Shown here in pieces: positions 9,852 to 19,282 of a stretch of 64,000 nucleotides of DNA. A program made the position numbers and the translations under genes. Numbering within the stretch: the stretch's first letter is position 1; the number at the start of each line of letters is the position of its first letter. The DNA is taken from positions 1 to 64,000 of the forward strand of contig CAMCYS010000004.1 of NCBI GenBank assembly GCA_945885625.1, read 5' to 3'. This stretch comes from Bifidobacterium breve. GTDB lineage: Bacteria > Actinomycetota > Actinomycetes > Nanopelagicales > Nanopelagicaceae. The notes under the pieces were generated by a model. It saw only the letters and a list, made by a program, of their open reading frames with translations, did no database searches and was not told the DNA's origin.

Positions 9852-10667
9852 ATGAGTAAAAGAGATAACTCGGAGATCCAGGATGCCTCGCAAGAGGCGT
9901 CCTGGATTGACGTTAATCACCTTCATAAAATTTATAACACCCGTGGTGGCGGACAGACGCACGCACTCGCTGATATCAATTTCAGTGTCAAAAAAGGAGA
10001 GTTCATCTCCATTGTTGGTCCTTCGGGCTGCGGAAAGACAACCCTTCTAAATATTCTTGCGGGGCTCATAACCAGGAGTGAGGGAAGTGCGAAAGTTTCT
10101 GGACGCGAAGTAACCAAACCGCTTCCAGAAATTGGCATGGTCTTTCAAGCTCCGACACTTCTGCCTTGGCGCACAATTTTAGAGAATGTCATGATCCCAG
10201 TCGAGGTTCAAAAACTCGACAAGAAGGTCTACCTTGGAAAAGCGAAAGAGCTTTTGAAGTTGGCAGGACTAGAAGGTTTTGAGGATAAATATCCATCCGA
10301 ACTCAGCGGTGGTATGCAGCAGCGCGCAGGTATCTGTCGCGCTTTAGTCCACTCACCATCTGTACTTCTTATGGATGAACCCTTTGGCGCACTAGATGCC
10401 ATGACGCGTGAATACATGAATCTTGAACTCCTTCGCATTTGGAAGGAGAGCAACCAAACAATCGCTCTTGTCACCCACTCAATTTCTGAGGCAGTTTTCT
10501 TATCAGATCGAGTAATTGTGATGAGTCCACGTCCGGGTCGCATCGCAGAAATTATCGACATCAATCTGCCACGCCCACGATCACTAGAGATGATGGCTAG
10601 TGATGCCGCTGGTGTTTATGTGCAGAAGATTCGCCATTATTTTAACGCAGCCAATGTTATTGAGTAG
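9852..10667 (+). CDS. ABC transporter ATP-binding protein (SsuB/TauB type)
   Basis: Walker A GPSGCGKTT, signature LSGGMQQRAGICRAL, Walker B VLLMDEP. Confidence 0.93.
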   Translation: MSKRDNSEIQDASQEASWIDVNHLHKIYNTRGGGQTHALADINFSVKKGEFISIVGPSGCGKTTLLNILAGLITRSEGSAKVSGREVTKPLPEIGMVFQAPTLLPWRTILENVMIPVEVQKLDKKVYLGKAKELLKLAGLEGFEDKYPSELSGGMQQRAGICRALVHSPSVLLMDEPFGALDAMTREYMNLELLRIWKESNQTIALVTHSISEAVFLSDRVIVMSPRPGRIAEIIDINLPRPRSLEMMASDAAGVYVQKIRHYFNAANVIE

Positions 10668-10714
10668 CAAGAGCAAATAGCGTAATCGAATATTTTTAAA
10701 CTGAAGGAGAGAAA

Positions 10715-11497
10715 GTGAAGAGACTACGGAATAAGCCCGAGTATTTACTAGTGCCTGCTGTCTTCGTCTTCTTTACCCTGCTGTGGGAGAACCTGGTAAA
10801 TGTCCTCGAGTTAAGTGAGTCGATTCTTCCTACTCCTTCTCGAATCTTTGAAGCTCTAGTAAAGCAATTTGATAACCCAATTTTCTGGGCAAATTTGTGG
10901 GTTACTACTCAAGAAGCGCTGATGGGATTTGCTGCAGCTACACTCTTTGCAATAATTGCAGGCACTTTCATTTCTCAGATTAAAATTGTTGAAAAAACAA
11001 CTTTGCCTTACTTAGTTGGCTTTCAAGCGATTCCAAAGGTAGCGCTAGCGCCAATCTTTATTATCTGGTTCGGCTTTGGTATGACAAGTAAGGTCGTGAT
11101 GGCAGCAGTAATCGCCTTCTTCCCAATCTTGATTAATATTATTGAGGGTCTAAAATCAGCAGAGAGCGATCAGATACGTATGCTCCGCGTCTTTGGAGCT
11201 TCAAGAACCCAGATATTTTTTAAGGTACAAGTACCAGCCGCGCTCCCATTCTTCTTCGCGGGCCTAGATGTCGGTATCTTGCTGGCAATTTTGGGCGCCG
11301 TAGTGGGCGAGTTCCTCGGTTCTCAAGAAGGGCTTGGCAATATGGTCCTGGTCTTTCAATACAACTTCGAAACCCCAGGAATGTTTGCCATCTTGCTGGT
11401 TCTCTCATTAATGGGAATCATCGCTCACATTATCGTTAAGGCTCTGCAGCGTAAGTTTGCTTTCTGGGGAGATAACACCAACGTCGTTGGAAATTAA
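10715..11497 (+). CDS. ABC transporter permease (SsuC/TauC type)
   Basis: Hydrophobic; EAA-like loop SDQIRMLRVFGASRTQIFFKVQVPAALPFFFAGLDVG. Confidence 0.92.
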   Translation: MKRLRNKPEYLLVPAVFVFFTLLWENLVNVLELSESILPTPSRIFEALVKQFDNPIFWANLWVTTQEALMGFAAATLFAIIAGTFISQIKIVEKTTLPYLVGFQAIPKVALAPIFIIWFGFGMTSKVVMAAVIAFFPILINIIEGLKSAESDQIRMLRVFGASRTQIFFKVQVPAALPFFFAGLDVGILLAILGAVVGEFLGSQEGLGNMVLVFQYNFETPGMFAILLVLSLMGIIAHIIVKALQRKFAFWGDNTNVVGN

Positions 11498-11502
11498 AGA
11501 CG

Positions 11503-12246
11503 ATGTCTACTAACGCTGATTTTTCGGGCAAAGTCGCCATAATCACGGGTGCGGGTCGTGGCATCGGCTCGACCATCGCGCAAGAACTCGCCAAGGCTGG
11601 AGCAATCGTTGCCTCTGCAGACTTACTACCTGAAGATCAATGGACCAACCCATTAACTGTTCCTCACACGAGACATTTTGTAGATGTTAGATCCAAACAA
11701 TCCTGTCTAGATTTAGTTGAAAGTGTTGTCAAAGCACATGGCCGCGTAGATCATCTTGTTAACAATGCTGGCATTGTCCGTCGGGCAAAAGCTAGTGAAA
11801 TGTCAGAGAAAGATTTCACTGATGTTATTGATATCAATCTCAACGGAACATTCTTTATGAGCCAAGCTCTCTACCCGCAACTAAAAGCCAATAGAGGCAC
11901 CATTGTAAATATTGGTTCGACCAGTGGGCATTCAGCTGTTCATAACACTGTTAGCTATTCGGTAAGCAAGGCAGGCGTTATGTTTATGGCTAAGTCCTTA
12001 GCTTTTGAATGGGCAGCTGATGGAATCCGAGTCAATGCAGTCGGCCCCACGATTGTTCCAAGTGATATGACTGCCAAACTTTTAGTCGATGATGCTTTTA
12101 TGAAAGATAAAATGTCCACTATTCCATTAGGCCGAATGGCGGATCAATTAGATGTAGCTCAAGCTGTTCTCTTTTTACTCGGACCGACTTCTGGCATGGT
12201 CACAGGTCAAACAATCTTTATCGATGGTGGAGTAACAATCCACTAA
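11503..12246 (+). CDS. SDR-family oxidoreductase
   Basis: TGAGRGIG, NNAG, YSVSK motifs. Confidence 0.93.
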   Translation: MSTNADFSGKVAIITGAGRGIGSTIAQELAKAGAIVASADLLPEDQWTNPLTVPHTRHFVDVRSKQSCLDLVESVVKAHGRVDHLVNNAGIVRRAKASEMSEKDFTDVIDINLNGTFFMSQALYPQLKANRGTIVNIGSTSGHSAVHNTVSYSVSKAGVMFMAKSLAFEWAADGIRVNAVGPTIVPSDMTAKLLVDDAFMKDKMSTIPLGRMADQLDVAQAVLFLLGPTSGMVTGQTIFIDGGVTIH

Positions 12247-12866
12247 TGGAGATCGACCTAAGCCCGCTATCTGAAGCGCAAACCTATGCCCTATTGACCC
12301 AAACGATTATTCCGCGGCCTATCGCTTGGGCGCTTACTGATAATTCTACGCCTGGTGACTCACCTTGGAATCTCGCGCCGTTCTCATTCTTTAATGGAAT
12401 TTCATCCAAGCCCCCAATGGTTATGTTTTCTGTGGGTAGCTGGGATGTTTCGGGACAAGTAAAAGATACTCTCGCAAACCTGCGTACCAAACCAGATTTT
12501 ACAATTGGTATTGCCTCACAAAGTTCTGTCCTGCAAGTTCAACAAACAGCTACCGCTCTGGGTCCTGATGTCAGCGAGACAGAACAGTACGGAATTAAAA
12601 CAACTGATTGGGATTGGGCAACCCCACTTATCTCTGACTGCAAAATAAACTTTGCCTGCACGATTGCTAAGGAGATCAAGATTGAGGAAAGTTCACAGAC
12701 TTTAGTTTTTGCCCGCATCTCAAAGATTTGGGTTTTAGATAAAGCAGTCGATAAAGATTACAAGGATCGCATTGTTATCGATCCATCAGTAATTGACCCA
12801 CTATTACGGCTAGGCGCAGGTAAGTACGGCAATCTCGGCGCTGTCATTCCTACCCCAGTGGTGTAA
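12246..12866 (+). CDS. Flavin reductase family (FMN-binding split barrel) protein
   Basis: TIIPRPIAWALTDNSTPGDSPWNLAPFSFFNGISSKPPMVMFSVG typical of the family; overlaps SDR stop. Confidence 0.87.
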   Translation: MEIDLSPLSEAQTYALLTQTIIPRPIAWALTDNSTPGDSPWNLAPFSFFNGISSKPPMVMFSVGSWDVSGQVKDTLANLRTKPDFTIGIASQSSVLQVQQTATALGPDVSETEQYGIKTTDWDWATPLISDCKINFACTIAKEIKIEESSQTLVFARISKIWVLDKAVDKDYKDRIVIDPSVIDPLLRLGAGKYGNLGAVIPTPVV

Positions 12867-13024
12867 TTTTAAAGTCTAAACTCAATGTAACTCCAAATAT
12901 GCGAGAAAATGTTATAGCGACAATCCTGACTCAATGAAGATTCGGTTTGCGATACATTACTGATTACAATGTCCTACCTGAGCACAGAAAACAAATTTAT
13001 TGCGGCGAAAAGAGGAGTCAAGAC

Positions 13025-13708
13025 TTGACTGGTGCAGCGTTAAATCGCTTACGTAATGGATTGATTGTCTCTTGCCAAGCTGCGCCCGGCAGCCCTTTAG
13101 CTAATCGTGGCTTGATGTCATACATGGCAGAAGCCGCCGAAGCTGGTGGCGCTGTCGCAATTAGAGCTGAAGGCTTGCGAGATATTTCAGAGATTAAAAA
13201 AGTTGTTTCAATTCCGATTGTTGGCCTCATTAAATTAAAGAGTGAGAACACTCCCGTCGTGATCACGCCTTTATTGGAGCATGTCTACCAACTCCTGGAA
13301 GCTGGTGTGGATTTAATTGCAGTCGATGCAACCCTGCGCAAAAGAGTTGATGGCACTCTCGGAAATGATTTCGTAGCGCAAGTTAAAGCCATTGGGGCTG
13401 TAGTAGTAGCAGATATTGATGATCTGGAATCAGCAATAGCGGCCGAAAAGAGTGGAGCTGTAGCAGTTTTTACAACGCTCTCTGGTTACACAAAAGGGCA
13501 AGTACCGGAATTACCGGATCTTGATTTAGTTAAATCGTGCACAACTTATTGTGCTGTGCCTGTAATAGCTGAAGGTAGGTTTAACTCACCTGAGCTCGTA
13601 AGCCAAGCATTTGATGCGGGTGCTTGGTCGGTCTGTGTCGGGTCTGCAATCACCGATCCATGGCTGAGCACAAAACGATTTATCAAAAGCATAAATAGCA
13701 AAGAGTAA
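13025..13708 (+). CDS. nanE: N-acetylmannosamine-6-phosphate 2-epimerase
   Basis: LRNGLIVSCQAAPGSPL, GVDLIAVDAT, FTTLSGYT, PVIAEGRF, VGSAITDP; likely TTG start at 13025 after AGAGGAG (ORF track starts at 12947). Confidence 0.88.
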   Translation: MTGAALNRLRNGLIVSCQAAPGSPLANRGLMSYMAEAAEAGGAVAIRAEGLRDISEIKKVVSIPIVGLIKLKSENTPVVITPLLEHVYQLLEAGVDLIAVDATLRKRVDGTLGNDFVAQVKAIGAVVVADIDDLESAIAAEKSGAVAVFTTLSGYTKGQVPELPDLDLVKSCTTYCAVPVIAEGRFNSPELVSQAFDAGAWSVCVGSAITDPWLSTKRFIKSINSKE

Positions 13709-13710
13709 AA

Positions 13711-14448
13711 CTAGTCAATCTTGAAGTCTCTGCCACCAATTCGATTTCGCAGTCCGTCGAAGTGGCTGTGTAGAGCAATGCGCGCACCTCTCGGATCTGA
13801 TGCTTTGATTGCAAGTAAAATTGCATGGTGACGATCTGCAGTTTTGCTTGCTGCCGCCGGGTCGTATCGGGTATCTAAAAGTTCGTCGAAGATTCGCCAA
13901 AAGACTTCGAGCAGTAAAATCGAAAGTGGATTTTTCAATGGTGCCAAAAGTTCCTCATGAAATTCTCGGTCTGTTGCAGAGGTGACAAATCCCGACTTCG
14001 CCTCCTCATCCATCTTTGCCAAGATTTTTTCTAGCGCTTCTAAGTCTGGCTTCAATCCCTCAGTGACTAAATTTGTGAGCAAGCCTTGCTCTAAAGATTC
14101 TCGTACCTCACTTAAATATCTTAGGTAGGTGCCCTGGTCCTCACCATTTAGACGACTGTGGAAAATCAATTCATCAGACATCGACTTAAGAGAGAGAATT
14201 CCGACGTATGTGCCGGCGCCTTGTCGAACCTCGAGGACACCGGTTGCGCGCAAAGTGCGCACAGCTTCGCGCAACGAATTTCGTCCAACTTTTAACTCAG
14301 TACACAACTGCGATTCCGAAGGGAGTAAGTCGCCCGATTTGAGGCCACGAGCAAATATCCATTCACGCAGAGCGCGAACCGCCCCATCTGTGCGCGACTC
14401 TTTTGTTTTCGGCGGCACTTTCGCGGCTTGCTTAGCTGACAAAGTCAT
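13711..14448 (-). CDS. GntR/FadR-family transcriptional regulator
   Basis: N-terminal wHTH (LREWIFARGLKSGDLLPSESQLCTELKVGRNSLREAVRTLRATGVLEVRQGAGTYV) plus FCD-like C-terminus. Confidence 0.92.
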   Translation of the reverse strand: MTLSAKQAAKVPPKTKESRTDGAVRALREWIFARGLKSGDLLPSESQLCTELKVGRNSLREAVRTLRATGVLEVRQGAGTYVGILSLKSMSDELIFHSRLNGEDQGTYLRYLSEVRESLEQGLLTNLVTEGLKPDLEALEKILAKMDEEAKSGFVTSATDREFHEELLAPLKNPLSILLLEVFWRIFDELLDTRYDPAAASKTADRHHAILLAIKASDPRGARIALHSHFDGLRNRIGGRDFKID

Positions 14449-14528
14449 CCCACCTTTCAGTAGCTAAAGAGCTCTTTTTCTTCAATAAATCACTTTTTGA
14501 AAGTAACCTAATCGTTATCTCGAAGTGC

Positions 14529-14557
14529 TTGACCTTAATTTAAAGGAAAGATAGATT
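14529..14557 (+). promoter_or_regulatory. Candidate sigma70-type promoter, TTGACC-17-TAGATT, overlapping an imperfect inverted repeat (TTGACCTTAAT / ATTTAAGTCAA)
   Basis: Read from sequence upstream of the SBP gene and divergent gntR. Confidence 0.5.
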
Positions 14558-14674
14558 TAAGTCAACACAAACATGGGATGTCTTGAGTAGCAAGGAAACT
14601 TGTTCTCGGGGGTGTCTCGAAAAAGATCTAACACCTCAGGACGCCCCTGGAGTGTTTTAAAGTGGGAGGGTTTT

Positions 14675-16258
14675 GTGAGAAAGTTTCAAAAATCACTTGG
14701 CGCCCTAGGGCTAGTAGCTGCACTTGCAGTCTCTGTGCTTGCCGCGCCATCACAAGCAGCAACAAATAACTCGATTACCGTGGCAGAAGTAACTGCCGGC
14801 GGTGGCGGAGTCCAACAGATTTTTTCTCCTTGGATTAACTCCGGATCAATTTCACACCATGCAATGTTCCGTGCCTTGTTTAAGGCAGAAGCCAATCTAA
14901 CTGCCGTGAAACCTGATTTAGCTTCAGGTTATAAGTTCAGCAAAGATGGCAAAACACTTACTGTGACACTTAAATCAGGCATCAAGTGGTCTGACGGAAA
15001 AGATGTAACAGTTGACGATGTCGTCTGGTCTATGAATTCATTGCTTCGCGTTGCTAAATCAAATGCAGTTTATGTAAATGCATTTAAGCAAATTGTTGGC
15101 AGCGAAGATGTCAATGGTACAAATACAAAAACCATGAGTGGAATTACAACTAAGGGAAATGTCATCACTATTTCACTTAAGGCTCCAGTCAACACATTTA
15201 TTCCAGCTCTTGCACAATTCATGATCTTGCCTAAGCATGTATTAGCTGATGAAGATATCTTGAAACTAGATACCAATAATTACTGGAAAAATCCAGTTGT
15301 AGCTGGTCCTTACAAGGTAGGAACATTTAGCCAAGGTAACTTCATCACACTTGTGCCAAATGATAAGTACGAAGGTGACAATCCAAAGATTAAAGAAATT
15401 AACATCATTGTTTCTTCTAATTTGGTAGCCGACGCAAAATCTGGAAAGTTGGATTACTTCACTACTAATGATCCTGACACTATTCGTGCGATGAACTCAG
15501 TCTCTACCTTTAAGTCAGCTCCACTTGATGTGCTCTTCTATCGCTATCTAGTAGTTAACCCAACTGGTCCATTCAGTAACGTAAAAGCCCGTGAAGCGCT
15601 TAAGTACGGAATCGACTGGAACCGATTAGTTCCTGCGATCTATGGGAAGCAGGGCAAGGTAATTGTTGGTGGCGTTGCTTCAGGCATGCCTCATTACCTT
15701 CCTTCAATCCCGAAGCACAAGTTTGATAAGGCAAAAGCGACTGCTCTTCTAAAGGAAGCGAAGTTCGACTTCTCGAAGACAATTCGCATACGCACGTATA
15801 ATCAATCTCAACCTGCAGTAATGATCATCATGGCTGCGGTAGCTCAACAACTTGAAGACCTTGGAATGAAAGTTGAATTCCTTCCATGGACCGGAGATGC
15901 AACTACAGAACTTTGGACAAATCGTAATTACGAACTTGCTCTTAAGGGTCTTAGTGCATTTAACGTTGGAGAGTGGTACGCGGAATACAGTAACCCAGCA
16001 ACTTTTGAGAAGTTGTTAGGTGCTCAGCCTGAATATGCCGCACTAAACTCAAGATTGCTTCAAGCAACAACACTTCGCGAGACTGGCAAGATTTTGACAG
16101 AATTGCAGAAGCTTGAGCAACAAGATTTATACAAACTGCCAATGCATTTACTAAAGCAGGTTGTGTTCATCTCAAAGGACATCAGTGGTACACCAACTAA
16201 GTGGGGAAATCCACTTTATGTTTATCAAAACAACATAACTAGCTGGTCTGCCAATTAA
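14675..16258 (+). CDS. ABC transporter substrate-binding protein (SBP_bac_5, Dpp/Opp/Sia type)
   Basis: Signal peptide MRKFQKSLGALGLVAALAVSVLAAPSQA from GTG 14675 behind GGGAGGG; TVTLKSGIKWSDGKDVTVDDVVWSMNS. Confidence 0.9.
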   Translation: MRKFQKSLGALGLVAALAVSVLAAPSQAATNNSITVAEVTAGGGGVQQIFSPWINSGSISHHAMFRALFKAEANLTAVKPDLASGYKFSKDGKTLTVTLKSGIKWSDGKDVTVDDVVWSMNSLLRVAKSNAVYVNAFKQIVGSEDVNGTNTKTMSGITTKGNVITISLKAPVNTFIPALAQFMILPKHVLADEDILKLDTNNYWKNPVVAGPYKVGTFSQGNFITLVPNDKYEGDNPKIKEINIIVSSNLVADAKSGKLDYFTTNDPDTIRAMNSVSTFKSAPLDVLFYRYLVVNPTGPFSNVKAREALKYGIDWNRLVPAIYGKQGKVIVGGVASGMPHYLPSIPKHKFDKAKATALLKEAKFDFSKTIRIRTYNQSQPAVMIIMAAVAQQLEDLGMKVEFLPWTGDATTELWTNRNYELALKGLSAFNVGEWYAEYSNPATFEKLLGAQPEYAALNSRLLQATTLRETGKILTELQKLEQQDLYKLPMHLLKQVVFISKDISGTPTKWGNPLYVYQNNITSWSAN

Positions 16259-16267
16259 TTAAATAGC

Positions 16268-16312
16268 GGCGGTACTGACCCAGGTGCGAGAGTATCCTTG
16301 GTCAGTACCGCC
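16268..16312 (+). terminator. Intercistronic hairpin (13-bp perfect stem) between the SBP and permease genes
   Basis: GGCGGTACTGACC ... GGTCAGTACCGCC followed by a T-rich stretch. Confidence 0.75.
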
Positions 16313-16350
16313 ACTTATTTTTTATTTGATTTTATAAGGATGGTAATTTC

Positions 16351-17313
16351 TTGGTTTCGTTTATAATCCGGCGAATAGCGATCTTGGTGCCCATGGCATT
16401 CACGATCAGCGCTTTGATCTTTTTCGCATCGCGACTTTCTCCGATTGATCCAATTAATGCAATGGTCCCGCCCGATATGGCATCTGATTCAGCGAACCTA
16501 GAGCAACTTCGCGAAGAACTTGGGCTGAATGATCACATTATTTTGCAGTACTTAACGTGGTTAAAAAATATAGCAACTGGTGAATTTGGATATAGCCTGC
16601 AGAGTGGCCAAAAAATCTCTGAAATTCTGGCTCTACGAATGCCAGCAACTCTCGAATTAGTGCTCTCTGCCTTAGTTTTGTCCACTATTTTGGCCTTGAC
16701 TCTTGGTTTATTCGCCGGAGCTAAAAAAGGTGGAATTGCCGATAAGTTGTCGCGCATACTCGGCGTAGTTGGAATCGCGATACCGGATTTCTTTATTGGA
16801 CTAGTCCTACTAAACCTATTTGCATTCCGAGTCGAATGGCTTCCTACTGGTAACCGAGTTGCACCTGGCCAAGTCACGTTTTGGGATAGGTTTCCTAATT
16901 TGATTTTGCCTGTGGCGACTTTAACGATTGCAATGCTTGCGGTTCTTATTCGCTATACCCGAAATTCAGTTCTTGATACCCTAAATAGAGATTTTGTAAA
17001 AACTGCGCGCAGTAAAGGGGTGCCCGAATGGCGCGTTCTTTACAGCCATGTTTTTAGAAATTCACTTGGACCAGTAATGGTGCTGTTGGCGTTTAGACTT
17101 CCACTGCTTGTCGGAGGATCAATTCTCGTTGAGACCGTCTTTCAATGGCCCGGAATTGGAACTACGATCATTGCAGCAGTTACTGCATCTGACTATCCGG
17201 TGATTATGGTTGTAAGCATGATCATCGCCATGGTGATTTTAGTCGCTAGCTTCTTGGTAGATATCATCAAATCAATACTGGACCCTCGAGTGAGATTAGG
17301 GGGAGGTAACTGA
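16351..17313 (+). CDS. ABC transporter permease (DppB type)
   Basis: 320 aa; TARSKGVPEWRVLYSHVFRNSLGPVMVLLAFRLPLLVGGSILVETVFQWPGIG. Confidence 0.93.
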   Translation: MVSFIIRRIAILVPMAFTISALIFFASRLSPIDPINAMVPPDMASDSANLEQLREELGLNDHIILQYLTWLKNIATGEFGYSLQSGQKISEILALRMPATLELVLSALVLSTILALTLGLFAGAKKGGIADKLSRILGVVGIAIPDFFIGLVLLNLFAFRVEWLPTGNRVAPGQVTFWDRFPNLILPVATLTIAMLAVLIRYTRNSVLDTLNRDFVKTARSKGVPEWRVLYSHVFRNSLGPVMVLLAFRLPLLVGGSILVETVFQWPGIGTTIIAAVTASDYPVIMVVSMIIAMVILVASFLVDIIKSILDPRVRLGGGN

Positions 17314-18239
17314 TGCAAAAAAAGAAACAAGATCAGCAATCAACCGCCAGGATTTTTGTAAGAAATCTATTGCACAATCCTTCAGCGGTAATTGGTTTGA
17401 CCATTATTTCTATAATGATTCTTTGCGCAGTATTTGCTGTCCAAATTGCTGGCGTAGAACCAGACTATATTGATCCAATTGAAGGACGCCAGGGCCCTAG
17501 CTGGGATCACTTGATGGGTACCGATCAACTAGGCCGAGACATGTTAAGCCGCGTTCTGTCGGGTGGAAGACAATCAATTTATGTCGGCGTAATAGCTTCT
17601 TTTCTCGCAAACTTAATCGGAACCGTATTGGGTGCAACCGCTGGGTATTTAGGCGGCAAAATAGATGCAGTTGTCATGCGGGTTTCAGAGCTTGTAATGA
17701 CCTTCCCGCAGCTGATTTTAGTACTTATTTTCGTTTCGCTCCTAGGCCAAGGAATCAATAACGTAATCATTGTCTTTGCGTTAACTGGCTGGATGACAAC
17801 TTTCAGATTAGTTCGAGGAGAATTCTTCTCCCTTCGCGAGGAAGCTTTCGTTGAAGCAGATCGCGCCTTTGGATTTTCGAAACCCCGAATTATCTTTAGG
17901 CATATTCTGCCAAACACAATGAGCCCAATTGTTGTTGCATTCACGATTAATATCGCAATTTTTATCATTGCTGAAGCTGGACTCTCGTTCTTAGGGCTTG
18001 GCGTTCCCGTTACTACGCCAACTTGGGGTAACTTGCTAACGGCAGCACAAAACCCGGTAGTTGTAGATGAATATTGGTGGCTATGGGTATTTCCTGCAAT
18101 GTCGATCGCAATATTTGTATTGGGTGTCAACTTTGTTGGCGATGGTTTACGCGACGTTTTAGATCCACGTCATAAATCTTTAATCGCAAAAAATAAGTGG
18201 AAAGTAGTCTTAGTTGGTCGCTTGGGGAGAAAAAAGTGA
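17313..18239 (+). CDS. ABC transporter permease (DppC type)
   Basis: LMGTDQLGRDMLSRVLSGGRQSIYVG; FVEADRAFGFSKPRIIFRHILPNTMSPI. Confidence 0.93.
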   Translation: MQKKKQDQQSTARIFVRNLLHNPSAVIGLTIISIMILCAVFAVQIAGVEPDYIDPIEGRQGPSWDHLMGTDQLGRDMLSRVLSGGRQSIYVGVIASFLANLIGTVLGATAGYLGGKIDAVVMRVSELVMTFPQLILVLIFVSLLGQGINNVIIVFALTGWMTTFRLVRGEFFSLREEAFVEADRAFGFSKPRIIFRHILPNTMSPIVVAFTINIAIFIIAEAGLSFLGLGVPVTTPTWGNLLTAAQNPVVVDEYWWLWVFPAMSIAIFVLGVNFVGDGLRDVLDPRHKSLIAKNKWKVVLVGRLGRKK

Positions 18240-19282
18240 GCCGATCAACTAATAAAGATTTAATTCTAGATCTCAAGAGCGTCAATGTTAAATTCAAGGT
18301 CGAAGATGGCACCTTGCATATCTTGCGTGATGTCTCGCTTAGTATTCCAAGAGGCTCTTTCCTTTGTGTAGTTGGTGAATCTGGTTGCGGAAAATCTGTA
18401 ACTGCGCAGGCAATCGTGCAACTACTGCCGGATAATGGCGAAATAAGTAGTGGCGACATTCTCTTTTCACAAGGAGATCAGGTTGTAGAACTCAATAAGC
18501 TGGAAAAATTTGGAAAACAGATGCGTGATATCCGCGGTGCGAAAATAGGAATGATTTTCCAGGACACGCTCTCTTCTCTAAATCCAGCCCACAAAGTTGG
18601 TCGTCAGGTAGCCGAAAGTCTTTTGCAGCATTTTCCTATCTCAAAGGACGAGGCTCGCACCCGTGTGGTTGAGCTATTTCGAAAACTTGGCATTCCGGAT
18701 CCGGAACGTCGCTATGAGGCTTACCCGCATGAGTTTTCGGGGGGCATGCGTCAGCGGGTAATGATCGCAATTGCCACTATCTGCGAACCAGATTTAGTCA
18801 TTGCCGATGAGCCAACAACCGCTCTCGATGTAACAATTCAAGCGCAGATTATGACTCTGCTAAAAGATCTACAAAAGAGTGCAGGTAAAACTTTCATTTT
18901 AATTACCCACAACATGGCACTAGTTTCAGAGGTTGCAGACCATGTGGCCGTTATGTATCTGGGCCGCGTTGTTGAGTACGGTACGGTTGAGCAAGTCCTT
19001 CGCGACCCTAGACATCCATATACAAAAGCGTTGATGGCAAGTGTTCCAAATTTAGACGCTGATAAAAATGTTGATTTACAAACTGTTGATGGGCAAACAC
19101 CTTCGCCGGCAGAAGTAACAGTCGGTTGCGAGTTTGCCGGACGCTGCCCTTACGTAATTGCTGCATGCACAGAGAAAACAATTCAGATGACACAAGTTAG
19201 TCCTGGTCATGACGTCCGCTGTATTCGTTTGGACTCAAATGGAAAACTACCTGTTCTGATTGGAGGTGCATCAAATGAATAA
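18236..19282 (+). CDS. ABC transporter ATP-binding protein (DppD type)
   Basis: GESGCGKS, FSGGMRQRVMIAIA, DEPTTALDVTIQAQI, C-terminal CEFAGRCPYVIAAC; likely GTG start at 18236 overlapping dppC-like stop. Confidence 0.93.
   Translation: MSRSTNKDLILDLKSVNVKFKVEDGTLHILRDVSLSIPRGSFLCVVGESGCGKSVTAQAIVQLLPDNGEISSGDILFSQGDQVVELNKLEKFGKQMRDIRGAKIGMIFQDTLSSLNPAHKVGRQVAESLLQHFPISKDEARTRVVELFRKLGIPDPERRYEAYPHEFSGGMRQRVMIAIATICEPDLVIADEPTTALDVTIQAQIMTLLKDLQKSAGKTFILITHNMALVSEVADHVAVMYLGRVVEYGTVEQVLRDPRHPYTKALMASVPNLDADKNVDLQTVDGQTPSPAEVTVGCEFAGRCPYVIAACTEKTIQMTQVSPGHDVRCIRLDSNGKLPVLIGGASNE

Noticed and set aside
17579-18130. 183-aa antisense ORF
   Set aside because: Antisense to a clear DppC-type permease gene; low-complexity Thr/Ile/Lys composition.
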